64,000 nt of DNA, taken from positions 186,001 through 250,000 of the forward strand of contig JABTTV010000001.1 of assembly GCA_015075725.1 (NCBI GenBank). The letters are read 5' to 3'. Positions 29,872 to 37,918 of the stretch are shown in pieces (position 1 is the first letter of the stretch; each line of letters starts with the position of its first letter). Both the position numbers and the translations under genes were made by a program. Under the pieces are notes generated by a model. It saw only the letters and a program-made list of their open reading frames with translations. It was not told the origin of the DNA and did no database searches. This DNA comes from Anaerolineales bacterium (lineage in GTDB: Bacteria > Chloroflexota > Anaerolineae > Anaerolineales > Villigracilaceae).

Positions 29872-30881
29872 GCAAAGGTCTCCTTGTTCGAATGATTCTT
29901 AAGCGAATTTTCCGCAGCTTCTATGATTTTCACAACCTTCAGACCATTGTAACCATCGCTATCCGGCCGGGTATTATTATTGATGCTATCAAGAAAATGC
30001 TGGCATTCCTGCCGCAATGGCTCAGCAGCACGAACTTTAGGTATGAGAATATCGCCAGATCGATAGTTATAGTGAAATTCCCCATAACCATCAGTATATT
30101 CAGGGGTATCCACACCTTTATCATAGATCTTAAGTTTTTGTTCATTCTCAATATCGTTGAACACGATCATCTTCTTGCTACCAACGACGGTAATGCGACG
30201 TACTTTACAGGGGTCTAGCCACGAGACATGAATGTGGGCAGGGACTTGATTTGGAAATTTCAGGTTTATGTATGCAACGTCAAATACATTATCCAAAACA
30301 CATGACGTCCCATATGCGCTTATCGATACAGGGTCTTGACCGAGAAGATACAACATAATGGAAATATCATGCGGGGCGAGATCCCAAAGAACATTGGATT
30401 CGCGCTGAAACAGACCTAGGTTCAACCTTGCCGTGTCGATATAGTAAATATCTCCAAGTTCCCCGCTGTCGATATATTTTTTCAAGGCGATGACCGCGGA
30501 GTTATATATAAATGTATGTCCAACCATCAATGTCAGCCCCCTGGTCTCAGCCAGTTGTATCAACTCTTCGGCCTGTTCGCTATTCTGCGTCATTGGTTTT
30601 TCGATCAGAACATGCAAACCGTTCTCCAGACATTTCTTTGCAACAGAGTAGTGCAGAATTGGCGGAACAGATACAATGACCGCATCCAAATCCATAGTGA
30701 ACAATTCGTTATAATCCGTTGTCGTTCGAATCTCCGGGTAAAAGGAGCGTGCCCGTAGCAACCGATCTTCCCTTAGATCAGCGATCGCGATCAACTCGGC
30801 GGATGGCAGGTCAAAAAAGTTTCTTGCCAGGTTTGGCCCCCAATATCCATATCCGATAAGACCCACCTTGATAGTCTTCAT
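29832..30881 (-). CDS. Gfo/Idh/MocA oxidoreductase, WbpB/WlbA-like
   Basis: MKTIKVG is preferred as the start (AGGAG eight bases upstream) over an ATG eight codons earlier. The 349-residue protein has the NAD-binding GLIGYGYWGPNLAR at about residues 7-20, the EKPMT motif near 97 and a C-terminal beta-sheet domain with APHDISIMLYLLG. In the WbpB/WbpE/WbpD pathway this enzyme oxidises C3 of UDP-GlcNAcA. The dehydrogenase that makes UDP-GlcNAcA (WbpA) is not in the window and must be elsewhere. Confidence 0.86.
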   Translation of the reverse strand: MKTIKVGLIGYGYWGPNLARNFFDLPSAELIAIADLREDRLLRARSFYPEIRTTTDYNELFTMDLDAVIVSVPPILHYSVAKKCLENGLHVLIEKPMTQNSEQAEELIQLAETRGLTLMVGHTFIYNSAVIALKKYIDSGELGDIYYIDTARLNLGLFQRESNVLWDLAPHDISIMLYLLGQDPVSISAYGTSCVLDNVFDVAYINLKFPNQVPAHIHVSWLDPCKVRRITVVGSKKMIVFNDIENEQKLKIYDKGVDTPEYTDGYGEFHYNYRSGDILIPKVRAAEPLRQECQHFLDSINNNTRPDSDGYNGLKVVKIIEAAENSLKNHSNKETFAWEPRNMPALRQM

Positions 30882-30905
30882 AGCGTTTTCTCCTTTTACA
30901 AGCAT

Positions 30906-31655
30906 TTATCCCGCCCCTTTGGTAGATAAAATCATAAAAGGGGTTTTAAACGCGATCTTGAAATCCTGCCAGAGTGATCGATTTTTGATATATTCCAAAT
31001 CAAGTCTTACCTGTTCGTCGAAATCTGCTGTGCAACGTGCAGTCACCTGCTGAAGCCCGGAAATGCCAGGCTGTGCTTCCAACCGTTGCAAGTGCCAGGG
31101 CATGTAGACTTCCACTTCATATGGCAGAGCCGGACGGGGACCAATTAGACTCATATCACCGCGTAAAACGTTCCAAAATTGAGGAAGCTCATCAAGGCTG
31201 AATTTTCTGAGAAATCTGCCAGGCAAGATTATCCGTGGATCGTTCGTAAGTTTTCGAACCTGAGCTTTTTCACCCTGGATTTCCCTGATTTTTTGACGGT
31301 CATTTTGGATTAGAGCCTGTACATATGCTTTATGCACGGCTTCATTTACATTAACCTTCATGGTACGAAACTTATATAATGTGAAATTTTCCCGTTCCCA
31401 ATGGTAAGTATTGCCACGGCGAACCCTTTTTGCTCCAACACGCACTTGTTTAAAGAAAACCGGGCCGGGGGAATACACATAGATCAGGATCGATATCAAC
31501 GCCATAACAGGCGATAAGAGAATCAACAAACTTCCAGCAATCAGCATGTCTACAATGCGCTTGAAAAAATAGTAAGGAAAATGCCCATCACGCAGGAGTA
31601 ATCCCAAACTTACTCCTGGTTTTCGAACCTGTTCTAATTCGAGTTGATTTTGCAT
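30906..31655 (-). CDS. Initiating polyprenyl-phosphate sugar-phosphate transferase
   Basis: The 249-residue protein is a short-form monotopic phosphoglycosyltransferase. It has FFKRIVDMLIAGSLLILLSP at about 29-48 (re-entrant hydrophobic helix), then GPVFFKQVRVG, LYKFRTMKV, LRKFSLDELPQFWNVLRGDM and IGPRPALP, the conserved catalytic and phosphate-binding blocks. It transfers a sugar-1-phosphate from a UDP-sugar to undecaprenyl phosphate and so starts the repeat unit. The insert HWERENFTLY before the KFRTM block is longer than in minimal family members. AAGGATTAATAAG precedes the ATG. Confidence 0.9.
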   Translation of the reverse strand: MQNQLELEQVRKPGVSLGLLLRDGHFPYYFFKRIVDMLIAGSLLILLSPVMALISILIYVYSPGPVFFKQVRVGAKRVRRGNTYHWERENFTLYKFRTMKVNVNEAVHKAYVQALIQNDRQKIREIQGEKAQVRKLTNDPRIILPGRFLRKFSLDELPQFWNVLRGDMSLIGPRPALPYEVEVYMPWHLQRLEAQPGISGLQQVTARCTADFDEQVRLDLEYIKNRSLWQDFKIAFKTPFMILSTKGAG

Positions 31656-31681
31656 CTTATTAATCCTTTCGACAAGCCTGG

Positions 31682-33190
31682 TTAATAGGAAAAATTCCGT
31701 GTATCAGCTTCATTAATAATCAACCCCAGCTGCTTGTCTGTAAACCGGGAGAGGAAGTCGCCAGCCGATTTGAGGGTATCGCGCCTGATATGAGCACAAC
31801 GCGCGACCATGACAATTTCGTCAGCAGATGGCGCTATAGAAGCCATGTCTGCAAAATTAAGAGGAGGAACTTCCATCAACACATAATCAAATTTCTGCCT
31901 TAGGAACTTAATCATTAATCCAGCCGAGGTATCTTGAATGAAGAAAGGCTCGTCGGGTCGAGGGCCAAATGCGATAAAAGAGAGGTTCTTTTTTCCAGTC
32001 TTTTGGATTGCATCCTTCATTTCCGCTTTTCCAGTAACTAAATCCATCACCCCCTTATCATTCGAAAGGCCGAAGAAATTGTGCATGGAAGGATTTCGTC
32101 CATTCCCATCGACAATTACAACATTTCGCCCTTGCTCTGCAAGAGCAAAGCCGAGATGCGCAACAACCAGGGAAGTCCCCTGTCCGGATTCCGCACCGGC
32201 TAGTACAACCACACCTTGTTTCGTCCCTTGGCTTCCCAAATGCATATGCGCCGCTAACAAGCGAATAGCCTCTGCATACGCGGAAGTTTGACGGGTGGAA
32301 AACGATAATTGTTTACGGTTTGCATGAGGCAGTGTTGCAATTACAGGAATTTGAGGTACTAGAGCTTTGATATTTTCGACTTTATAAAGGCGTCTGTCTG
32401 TATTTTCGAAAATAAACGCAAGCATCACACCACCTAATAGCCCCGCCAACAATGCGATGGTGTAATTAAGGGAGGTTCTCGGTTGGGACGGAATCCTTGG
32501 CAAAGGTGCTTCCTCCACCAATGTCACTATGCCCTGTGCCAAGGTCTCACGCAATTGGGCTTCCTCGTATTCCCGCAACAGGATTTCATAGGTTCTTTGT
32601 TTTTCTTGTACGAGCGCATTCGTCGTCGTTAACTGATTTTCAATACTCGAAGGTTGGCCGGTGGCAGTGGGAGTGATTGCAGCAAGGGTAGCATACTGGC
32701 TACGAACTTTCTCCAATTCGATCCGCGCGTTTTTGACTTGTTCCGAAAGTATCGAAGAAGGAAGCACCCCATTTCCCGCAAATAGTTGGCTGTTCTTTTC
32801 GATCAATAACTCAACTAGGGTATTGCTCGTCAATTGCGCAATTTCGGGATCAGAGTCAGTTGTAGTAATTCTGACTAGTTCGGTATTGGAAACAACCGTT
32901 ACTTCGATAAGAGGGAGAGGTCTCAGATCCAATCGATCCGCAAGCTCCAAAAGAACCGGGCGGCTTGTGGCTAACGCGACGAAAGTATTCATCAGTTGAG
33001 TGTTATAGTTATAGATTTGGGAATTTTGTGTAAGGCTTTGCGACAATGCGAGACGAATGACAGCCGTAGAGGTATAAAGAGGCGTTATCTGCCTCTGTCC
33101 AACTACGGTAACGATGAGGACAATTGCGGTGACTAACAAAATTATCCATTTTCGTCGCCAGAGTACGTTGAAATAGTGTTGAAGGTCCAT
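31682..33190 (-). CDS. Wzz-type chain-length protein fused to a degenerate BY-kinase domain
   Basis: The 502-residue protein combines a Wzz domain with a CpsD/Wzc-like ATPase. Membrane segments lie at about 13-31 and 243-262, with a periplasmic coiled region between them. The cytoplasmic domain from about 300 has a Walker A-like AGAESGQGTS at 331-340, where the usual Lys is Thr339. Walker A' is VVIVDGNGRNPS with its Asp kept, and the Walker B-like FDYVLMEVPP has Glu for Asp. No tyrosine cluster follows; the C-terminus is only DTRNFSY. Classical BY-kinases regulate chain length by autophosphorylation, so this one may be a scaffold without kinase activity. It is the first gene of the array. Confidence 0.85.
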   Translation of the reverse strand: MDLQHYFNVLWRRKWIILLVTAIVLIVTVVGQRQITPLYTSTAVIRLALSQSLTQNSQIYNYNTQLMNTFVALATSRPVLLELADRLDLRPLPLIEVTVVSNTELVRITTTDSDPEIAQLTSNTLVELLIEKNSQLFAGNGVLPSSILSEQVKNARIELEKVRSQYATLAAITPTATGQPSSIENQLTTTNALVQEKQRTYEILLREYEEAQLRETLAQGIVTLVEEAPLPRIPSQPRTSLNYTIALLAGLLGGVMLAFIFENTDRRLYKVENIKALVPQIPVIATLPHANRKQLSFSTRQTSAYAEAIRLLAAHMHLGSQGTKQGVVVLAGAESGQGTSLVVAHLGFALAEQGRNVVIVDGNGRNPSMHNFFGLSNDKGVMDLVTGKAEMKDAIQKTGKKNLSFIAFGPRPDEPFFIQDTSAGLMIKFLRQKFDYVLMEVPPLNFADMASIAPSADEIVMVARCAHIRRDTLKSAGDFLSRFTDKQLGLIINEADTRNFSY

Positions 33191-33237
33191 ATAGTAGTCT
33201 CATATCTATGGATAGCTGCGAATAACCTCTCAGTCAT

Positions 33238-33256
33238 CCATATGACTTCCATATGG
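33238..33256 (-). repeat. Two CCATATG direct repeats, 11-bp phase
   Basis: CCATATG (33238-33244) recurs as CCATATGG (33249-33256), eleven bases later. It lies in the presumed leader of the wzz-like gene, about 50-65 bases before its ATG at 33190. One helical turn of spacing suits tandem binding of a winged-helix response regulator. It may equally be chance in an AT-rich leader. Confidence 0.4.
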
Positions 33257-33322
33257 TAATGGTATAATTTTTTATAATTTTTTGATTTTCATTTGATTTT
33301 TATTAACCCCCGCTTAAGCCGT
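33257..33322 (-). promoter_or_regulatory. Candidate promoter and response-regulator box for the polysaccharide array
   Basis: This AT-rich stretch separates the response regulator stop from the first polysaccharide gene. On the plus strand TTTGATTTT occurs twice (33281-33289 and 33292-33300), exactly eleven bases apart, as in PhoB/OmpR-type tandem half-sites. TATAATTTTT occurs twice in tandem just beside it (about 33263-33282), giving -10-like sequence on either strand. The arrangement fits control of the minus-strand array by the neighbouring regulator, but no exact -35/-10 pair is assigned. Confidence 0.45.
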
Positions 33323-34030
33323 CTAGTTCCCTTCCCTCGGTTCGAACCAGTACCCCCTACCCCATTGGGTCTGGATATATCTGTGCCCGTGCTCCCCATC
33401 CTGGATTTTTTTCCTCAAATAAAACACATATAAGGCAGTGTTGGAAATACCCGATGGTGTCTGGTCACCCCATACTTCTCTCGCCAACTCACGCTTCGAG
33501 ACGAGTTTCCCCTGCTGGCGGACCAAATATGCAAGCAGACTGTATTCTCGTGGTGTCAAGTCGACCACTTTGCCTTTAATCTTTACGGTCTGCGATGACA
33601 AATCAACCATCAAAATTGGATCTTCGTAGGCACGAACATACGGAATTGAGGATGAAGCTTTACGAGGTGCGGATCGACGAATTAAGGCGCGGACACGAGC
33701 TTCCAGTTCGTTTTTATTGAAGGGTTTCCTTACAAAGTCATCCACTCCTACGCTGAACCCGCGTAACATTTCCTTCTCATTTGAGTATGCTGTCAACATC
33801 AAGATGGGAACGCTGGACATTTCGCGGAGTCGAATACCGACTTCAAACCCATTCAAGTCCGGCATCATGACATCCAAGATCACAAGGTCGGGGTGCAACT
33901 CGTACGATCTTCGTAAACCATCCAAACCGGTAAAAGCTTGGTAGACTGTAAGGTCCATCGGGCTTAAGATGAGTTCCACAAGCCGCCCCACATCTGGGTC
34001 ATCATCGATCAATAATACAACTTTTCCCAA
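33323..34030 (-). CDS. OmpR/PhoB-family response regulator
   Basis: The proposed start is TTG at 34030, with a perfect GGAGG six bases upstream. In-frame codons further upstream give an unlikely Tyr/Ser-rich leader. The resulting 235-residue protein has an N-terminal receiver domain (VVLLIDDDPDVG, phosphoacceptor Asp in LVILDVMMPD, Thr/Lys switch residues in LMLTAYS and VRKPF) and a C-terminal winged helix (LTPREYSLLAYLVRQQGKLV, with RYIQTQWGRGYWF as the wing). No sensor kinase is adjacent. It lies immediately upstream of the polysaccharide array in the same direction, so it is the likely regulator of that array. Confidence 0.9.
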   Translation of the reverse strand: MGKVVLLIDDDPDVGRLVELILSPMDLTVYQAFTGLDGLRRSYELHPDLVILDVMMPDLNGFEVGIRLREMSSVPILMLTAYSNEKEMLRGFSVGVDDFVRKPFNKNELEARVRALIRRSAPRKASSSIPYVRAYEDPILMVDLSSQTVKIKGKVVDLTPREYSLLAYLVRQQGKLVSKRELAREVWGDQTPSGISNTALYVFYLRKKIQDGEHGHRYIQTQWGRGYWFEPREGN

Positions 34031-34341
34031 CAGATTCCTCCGAGAGAAATAATTCCGCGATGCGGTCGAATAATAACACAAACGAGGTTACCTGCCAAAT
34101 CGAAGAAGTGATTGTGCCACAAACTATTGAGGGGCGATGGCCAAGTGTAGGAGTGTATGGGTTCGCCGGAATTTCCAGATCCTTATTCCGCCTTTTTGGA
34201 AAAATCAGTGACTTTATAAACTTAGCAGGAATGTTCTATAAATCAGTTACGAGAAATCCTAGTTCATTTACATTTTCCCCGATATGAAACAACGATTTGA
34301 AAACAAAGGTCGGATTTCTTTCGCATATTCGACTATTTGAA
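34031..34341. other. Intergenic stretch without recognised features
   Basis: About 310 bases lie between the MATE gene stop and the response regulator start. They hold the GGAGG ribosome site of the regulator at 34037-34041. No convincing terminator for the MATE gene was seen. Short open frames here lack ribosome sites and protein-like composition. Confidence 0.4.
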
Positions 34342-35700
34342 CTATCCATTTACCAGGTCGTGAATCCATTTGCGCGACCGGATCCGCCATGCGCTGACGA
34401 AAACCTTTACGAGTTCCTCCAAAACCACCATTAGGTAAACGTAATAAACAGGTAGTTTCAGGACAAATGCGCCGGTATATGCAGCAGGCACACCAATAAG
34501 CCAGATCGAGCAGATTTCCATGATCAAGGCGAAGCGGGTATCGCCCCCCGCGCGCAATGCGCCAATGAAAGTGACAAAATTGAATATACGAACCCACAGC
34601 GCCAGACCCATTACCAGCATCAACATGCGGACGTTATACTCGCCGCTTGGGGAGAGATCATATAACCCAACGACAAGGCTTCGGATCAAGATGACAGCCA
34701 GGCCGACCATCCAGGCGGAAAGGACGCTGAGAATGACGACGCGCCGAACAGTTTCATAGGCGTCATCCATTTTTCCCGCACCGATGCGGTTGCCGACCAT
34801 GACGGCGCAGGCATTGCCAAGCCCCATGAATACGACAAAGGCAAGTTCTTCTATCGTGGCGTTTATGTTGATCGCGGCGATGGAATCCGTACCGATATGG
34901 GCATAGATGGCGTTGTATGTGGTGATGCCGAGTGACCAGAACATTTCGTTGGCGAGGGCAGGCAGGGTCGTCTTGAGAACGCGGGCAAAGAAAGAAAGGT
35001 CGAAGGTGAAAAACGCAAGCGGGTTGGCGGCGAGGGGGGTCTTTTGAGTGTAGATAAGTACGATTAGGAGAATCAGTTCCAAGGTCCAGCCGGAGGCGGT
35101 GCCGATTGCGGCTCCGCGCACGCCGAGGGCGGGCAATCCACCTATCCCGAAGATCAGGAGGTATCCGAGGATCGTTTTGAATATCAAAGCCGAGATGGTG
35201 GCAATGACAGCCAGTTTCACAAGCTGGATGCTGCGCAATACGGCGATATACGAAGTGGCGATGGCGACGGGGATGTAGGAAAGCCCGACGATGCGGAGAT
35301 AGGATGCACCGATCTCAATAACTTCAGCGTCGTTCGTATATAAACCAAGCACAAAGTGCGGGGCAAGGACCGCGGCAAGCGTAAAGAATATCCCGATTAT
35401 CGAGGCGGCGAGAACGCTCATCCCCAGGACTTTGCGGATCGGTTCGACCTCCTGTTTCCCCCAAAATTGGGCGGTAAAGATCGCCATGCCACTGGTGAGA
35501 CCGAAAAGCAACAGGATGAAAACGAAAAAGACCTGGTTGGAAAGTCCGAGGGCGGCGATGGACGTTTCACCCAACTGCCCCACCATGATGACATCGATCA
35601 TGTTGAGCGATGCGTTGATCAATTGTTGGAATGATATGGGCAATGCAATCGTGAGCATCTCGCGCAGAAAGGCGCGGTCTTTGAGAAAGGAAAGGGACAT
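34342..35700 (-). CDS. MATE family efflux transporter
   Basis: The 452-residue protein has about twelve membrane helices in two related halves. The first half opens with MLTIALPISFQQLINASLNM followed by MIDVIMVGQLGETSIAALGL, a classic MATE/NorM start. The second half has ALANEMFWSLGITTYNAIY and NRIGAGKMDDAYETV, the corresponding repeat. It exports cationic drugs or metabolites with sodium or proton antiport. It is a single gene, separated from the preceding operon by the terminator at 35745-35782. Confidence 0.9.
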   Translation of the reverse strand: MSLSFLKDRAFLREMLTIALPISFQQLINASLNMIDVIMVGQLGETSIAALGLSNQVFFVFILLLFGLTSGMAIFTAQFWGKQEVEPIRKVLGMSVLAASIIGIFFTLAAVLAPHFVLGLYTNDAEVIEIGASYLRIVGLSYIPVAIATSYIAVLRSIQLVKLAVIATISALIFKTILGYLLIFGIGGLPALGVRGAAIGTASGWTLELILLIVLIYTQKTPLAANPLAFFTFDLSFFARVLKTTLPALANEMFWSLGITTYNAIYAHIGTDSIAAININATIEELAFVVFMGLGNACAVMVGNRIGAGKMDDAYETVRRVVILSVLSAWMVGLAVILIRSLVVGLYDLSPSGEYNVRMLMLVMGLALWVRIFNFVTFIGALRAGGDTRFALIMEICSIWLIGVPAAYTGAFVLKLPVYYVYLMVVLEELVKVFVSAWRIRSRKWIHDLVNG

Positions 35701-35744
35701 GGGGATGGTTGAAGGTTATGGATCGAAGGTTTATATTGGCGGGA

Positions 35745-35782
35745 TAAAAAAGTCGTTGAACGCAAACAGAACGTCCAACGAC
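35745..35782 (-). terminator. Rho-independent terminator after the thrC/permease/GT2 operon
   Basis: On the minus strand an 11-base stem (35772-35782 with 35752-35762, one mismatch) encloses a nine-base loop and is followed at once by a run of six T. It lies 25 bases after the GT2 stop, where an operon end is expected. Confidence 0.8.
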
Positions 35783-35807
35783 CGATCCTGGGTCACAAAC
35801 GACTCAA

Positions 35808-36737
35808 TTAATCCTCCGGTGCCTCGCGGACGATATAAAGCGGTCTTCCCTTCGCTTCATCGTAAAGTCGCCCGATGTATTCACCCAGGATGCCGAGCGA
35901 GATCAACTGTACGCCGCCGAGGAAAAGGACTGCGATAAGGGTTGTGGCCTGACCGAAGAACGCCTGGGAACCGGCAATACGCATGTAAACCACGATGGGG
36001 ATGGCCAGGATGGCGAGGCCTGCCGAAATGAAACCGAAGAACGTCGCCACTTGCAGGGGTAAATAGGAAAATCCCGTGATTGCATTGACCGCAAGTTTGA
36101 GCATCTTGCGGAAAGGATATTTCGTCACACCGGCGTGGCGGGCGGCGCGTTTGTAATTGACACCGATCTGTTTGAAGCCAACCCATGCCGACATACCACG
36201 CGGGAAGCGGTGGCGCTCTTTCATCTTTTTCAGCACATTGACCACTTTCCTGTCCATCAGGCGGAAGTCGCCGGTGTCGACGGGAATCTTCACATCGGTG
36301 ATGCGGTAAATCAAACGGTAAAAGATGGATGCGGTCCACAGCTTGAAGATGGATTCACCTTCGCGTTCGCCTCGCACCGCATAGACAACCTCGTATCCCT
36401 CCTTCCATTTCTTCGCAAGGTCAAGGATGACCTCCGGCGGGTCCTGCAGGTCCGCATCGATGATGATTATGGCGTCGCCACGCGCATAATCCCACCCGGC
36501 TGTGATGGCCACCTGATGACCGAAGTTGCGCGCGAAGATGACCGGGCGGATCGTTTTGTCCTTCGCCGCCAGTTGGCGAATCTTATCGGTGGAGCCGTCG
36601 CTCGAACCATCATCCACAAGAATGAATTCCCAGGGCTCCCCGTTGGAATCCATCACTTCTTTTACCCGGCGGTATAGTTCGGGAAGGTTGTCGATCTCAT
36701 TGAAGATAGGTGCGATGATCGAATAGGTGATATTCAT
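35808..36737 (-). CDS. Family 2 glycosyltransferase, polyprenyl-phosphate sugar synthase type
   Basis: The 309-residue protein has a GT-A domain with SIIAPIFNEIDNLPEL, FILVDDGSSDGSTD, ARNFGHQVAITAGWDYA and IIIDADLQDPPE (the metal-binding DxD region as DAD), followed by two membrane helices at about 232-255 and 265-290. This is the architecture of DPM1/GtrB/ArnC-like enzymes, which make polyprenyl-phosphate-linked sugars. Its ATG overlaps the upstream permease stop (ATGA). It may feed the GT-C-type membrane protein at 55240 or another modification pathway, but the link is speculative. Confidence 0.9.
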   Translation of the reverse strand: MNITYSIIAPIFNEIDNLPELYRRVKEVMDSNGEPWEFILVDDGSSDGSTDKIRQLAAKDKTIRPVIFARNFGHQVAITAGWDYARGDAIIIIDADLQDPPEVILDLAKKWKEGYEVVYAVRGEREGESIFKLWTASIFYRLIYRITDVKIPVDTGDFRLMDRKVVNVLKKMKERHRFPRGMSAWVGFKQIGVNYKRAARHAGVTKYPFRKMLKLAVNAITGFSYLPLQVATFFGFISAGLAILAIPIVVYMRIAGSQAFFGQATTLIAVLFLGGVQLISLGILGEYIGRLYDEAKGRPLYIVREAPED

Positions 36738-37918
36738 GGGTTATCTTTTTTCTGTCTGCCTTTACGCGGGAAGAGAGCCTTTTTTTGCAATTTCTCCGGC
36801 GGAGCCTGAAACTGCGTTTCCCCGGAATCGACGAACGGCGGTATCCCTAGAATGCGGCGGCGCAAATATTCCATGATCACCGCTATCGACGCCATAAGCG
36901 GAACGATCAATAGCGCTCCCATGATGCCCCACAAAATGGTGGCGGAAAGAATCGCGACGAAGATCAACGCTTCGTTCATGTGCAGACTGCGCCCGTAAAT
37001 GATGGGACGCACAAAGAAATTTTTGGCGTTGATCAGGATAAGATACGTCACGAAGGTAATGCCGCCCACAAAAAGTTTATTCACCGTCGGGTCGGGAGAG
37101 ATATGAATCCAGGTCGAACCTTCCAGAAGGGCAACGCCGATGGCAATTGCCGCCGCCAAGGTCGGACCGACATCCGGAACCAGGGTAAAAAGCCCGGCGA
37201 TCACACCGAGCACCAACGCGCCGGGAATACCGATCGCCGCCCAGGCGATCGTAAAGACAACACCCACCACCACCATCAACACGATCTGTCCTCGCAGGTA
37301 GGCCATCCAAACATAGCGCAAGCGGCCGTACAACTCACCCATCTCATCCTGGTACTCTTCGGGCGCGAGTTGGATAAGCCAGTTGCGAATGCGGGGCCAT
37401 TCCGACATCAAAAGATGCACGGTGACGAGAATGATCAAAAACCACAATACATTGATGGAAGTGGTTTCAAGGAGTTTGAGCGCTTCTTCGGGGATCGGCG
37501 TCAGGATATTGTCCTTGATATGCGCCAGACTTTCGCCCACCTGTTCGAGATGCAAAACGAGCCCGCCCATCTGGATCGGACTGGAGAGGAATCCGCTAAG
37601 TTCTGCTGAAAGTTCGAGTACGTCCTGCGCGACAAGTTGAATCTCGTCGAAGAAGATCGGGGTCAGCGTGGCTGGGATGCCGACCAGCAGGATCAACGCG
37701 GAAAAATAAACAATGTTGACCGCGGCTGTGCGGGAGAGCCGGGTGCGTTCCATCAAGAAGGTCACCGCCGGGCTGATCAAATACGCGGCGAAAGCGGCGA
37801 TCACAAACATCTTTACCGCCTCCCCCGCATAGATCAGGAACGCCGCAATACATATGAAAATAATGACCCCCATCGTATAACGGAAGGGCATGCTCCATTG
37901 ATCGGTTCGTTTCCTCAT
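36734..37918 (-). CDS. AI-2E family transporter / PerM-like permease
   Basis: The 394-residue membrane protein has about eight hydrophobic segments: an N-terminal pair (FRYTMGVIIFICIAAFLIYA and AVKMFVIAAFAAYLISP), a soluble stretch rich in Glu and Leu, then GQIVLMVVVGVVFTIAW and the conserved GLFTLVPDVGPTLAAAIAI block. That last block with its P-x-V-G-P is diagnostic for the family. A basic tail (RKGRQKKDNP) faces the cytoplasm. Despite the family name most members are not autoinducer exporters; some are sodium/proton antiporters. It overlaps both neighbours by four bases. Confidence 0.9.
   Translation of the reverse strand: MRKRTDQWSMPFRYTMGVIIFICIAAFLIYAGEAVKMFVIAAFAAYLISPAVTFLMERTRLSRTAAVNIVYFSALILLVGIPATLTPIFFDEIQLVAQDVLELSAELSGFLSSPIQMGGLVLHLEQVGESLAHIKDNILTPIPEEALKLLETTSINVLWFLIILVTVHLLMSEWPRIRNWLIQLAPEEYQDEMGELYGRLRYVWMAYLRGQIVLMVVVGVVFTIAWAAIGIPGALVLGVIAGLFTLVPDVGPTLAAAIAIGVALLEGSTWIHISPDPTVNKLFVGGITFVTYLILINAKNFFVRPIIYGRSLHMNEALIFVAILSATILWGIMGALLIVPLMASIAVIMEYLRRRILGIPPFVDSGETQFQAPPEKLQKKALFPRKGRQKKDNP

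Noticed and set aside
34060..34287. Small plus-strand open frame in the gap before the response regulator
   Set aside because: It has no ribosome site, low-complexity N-terminal codons and no protein-like motif.
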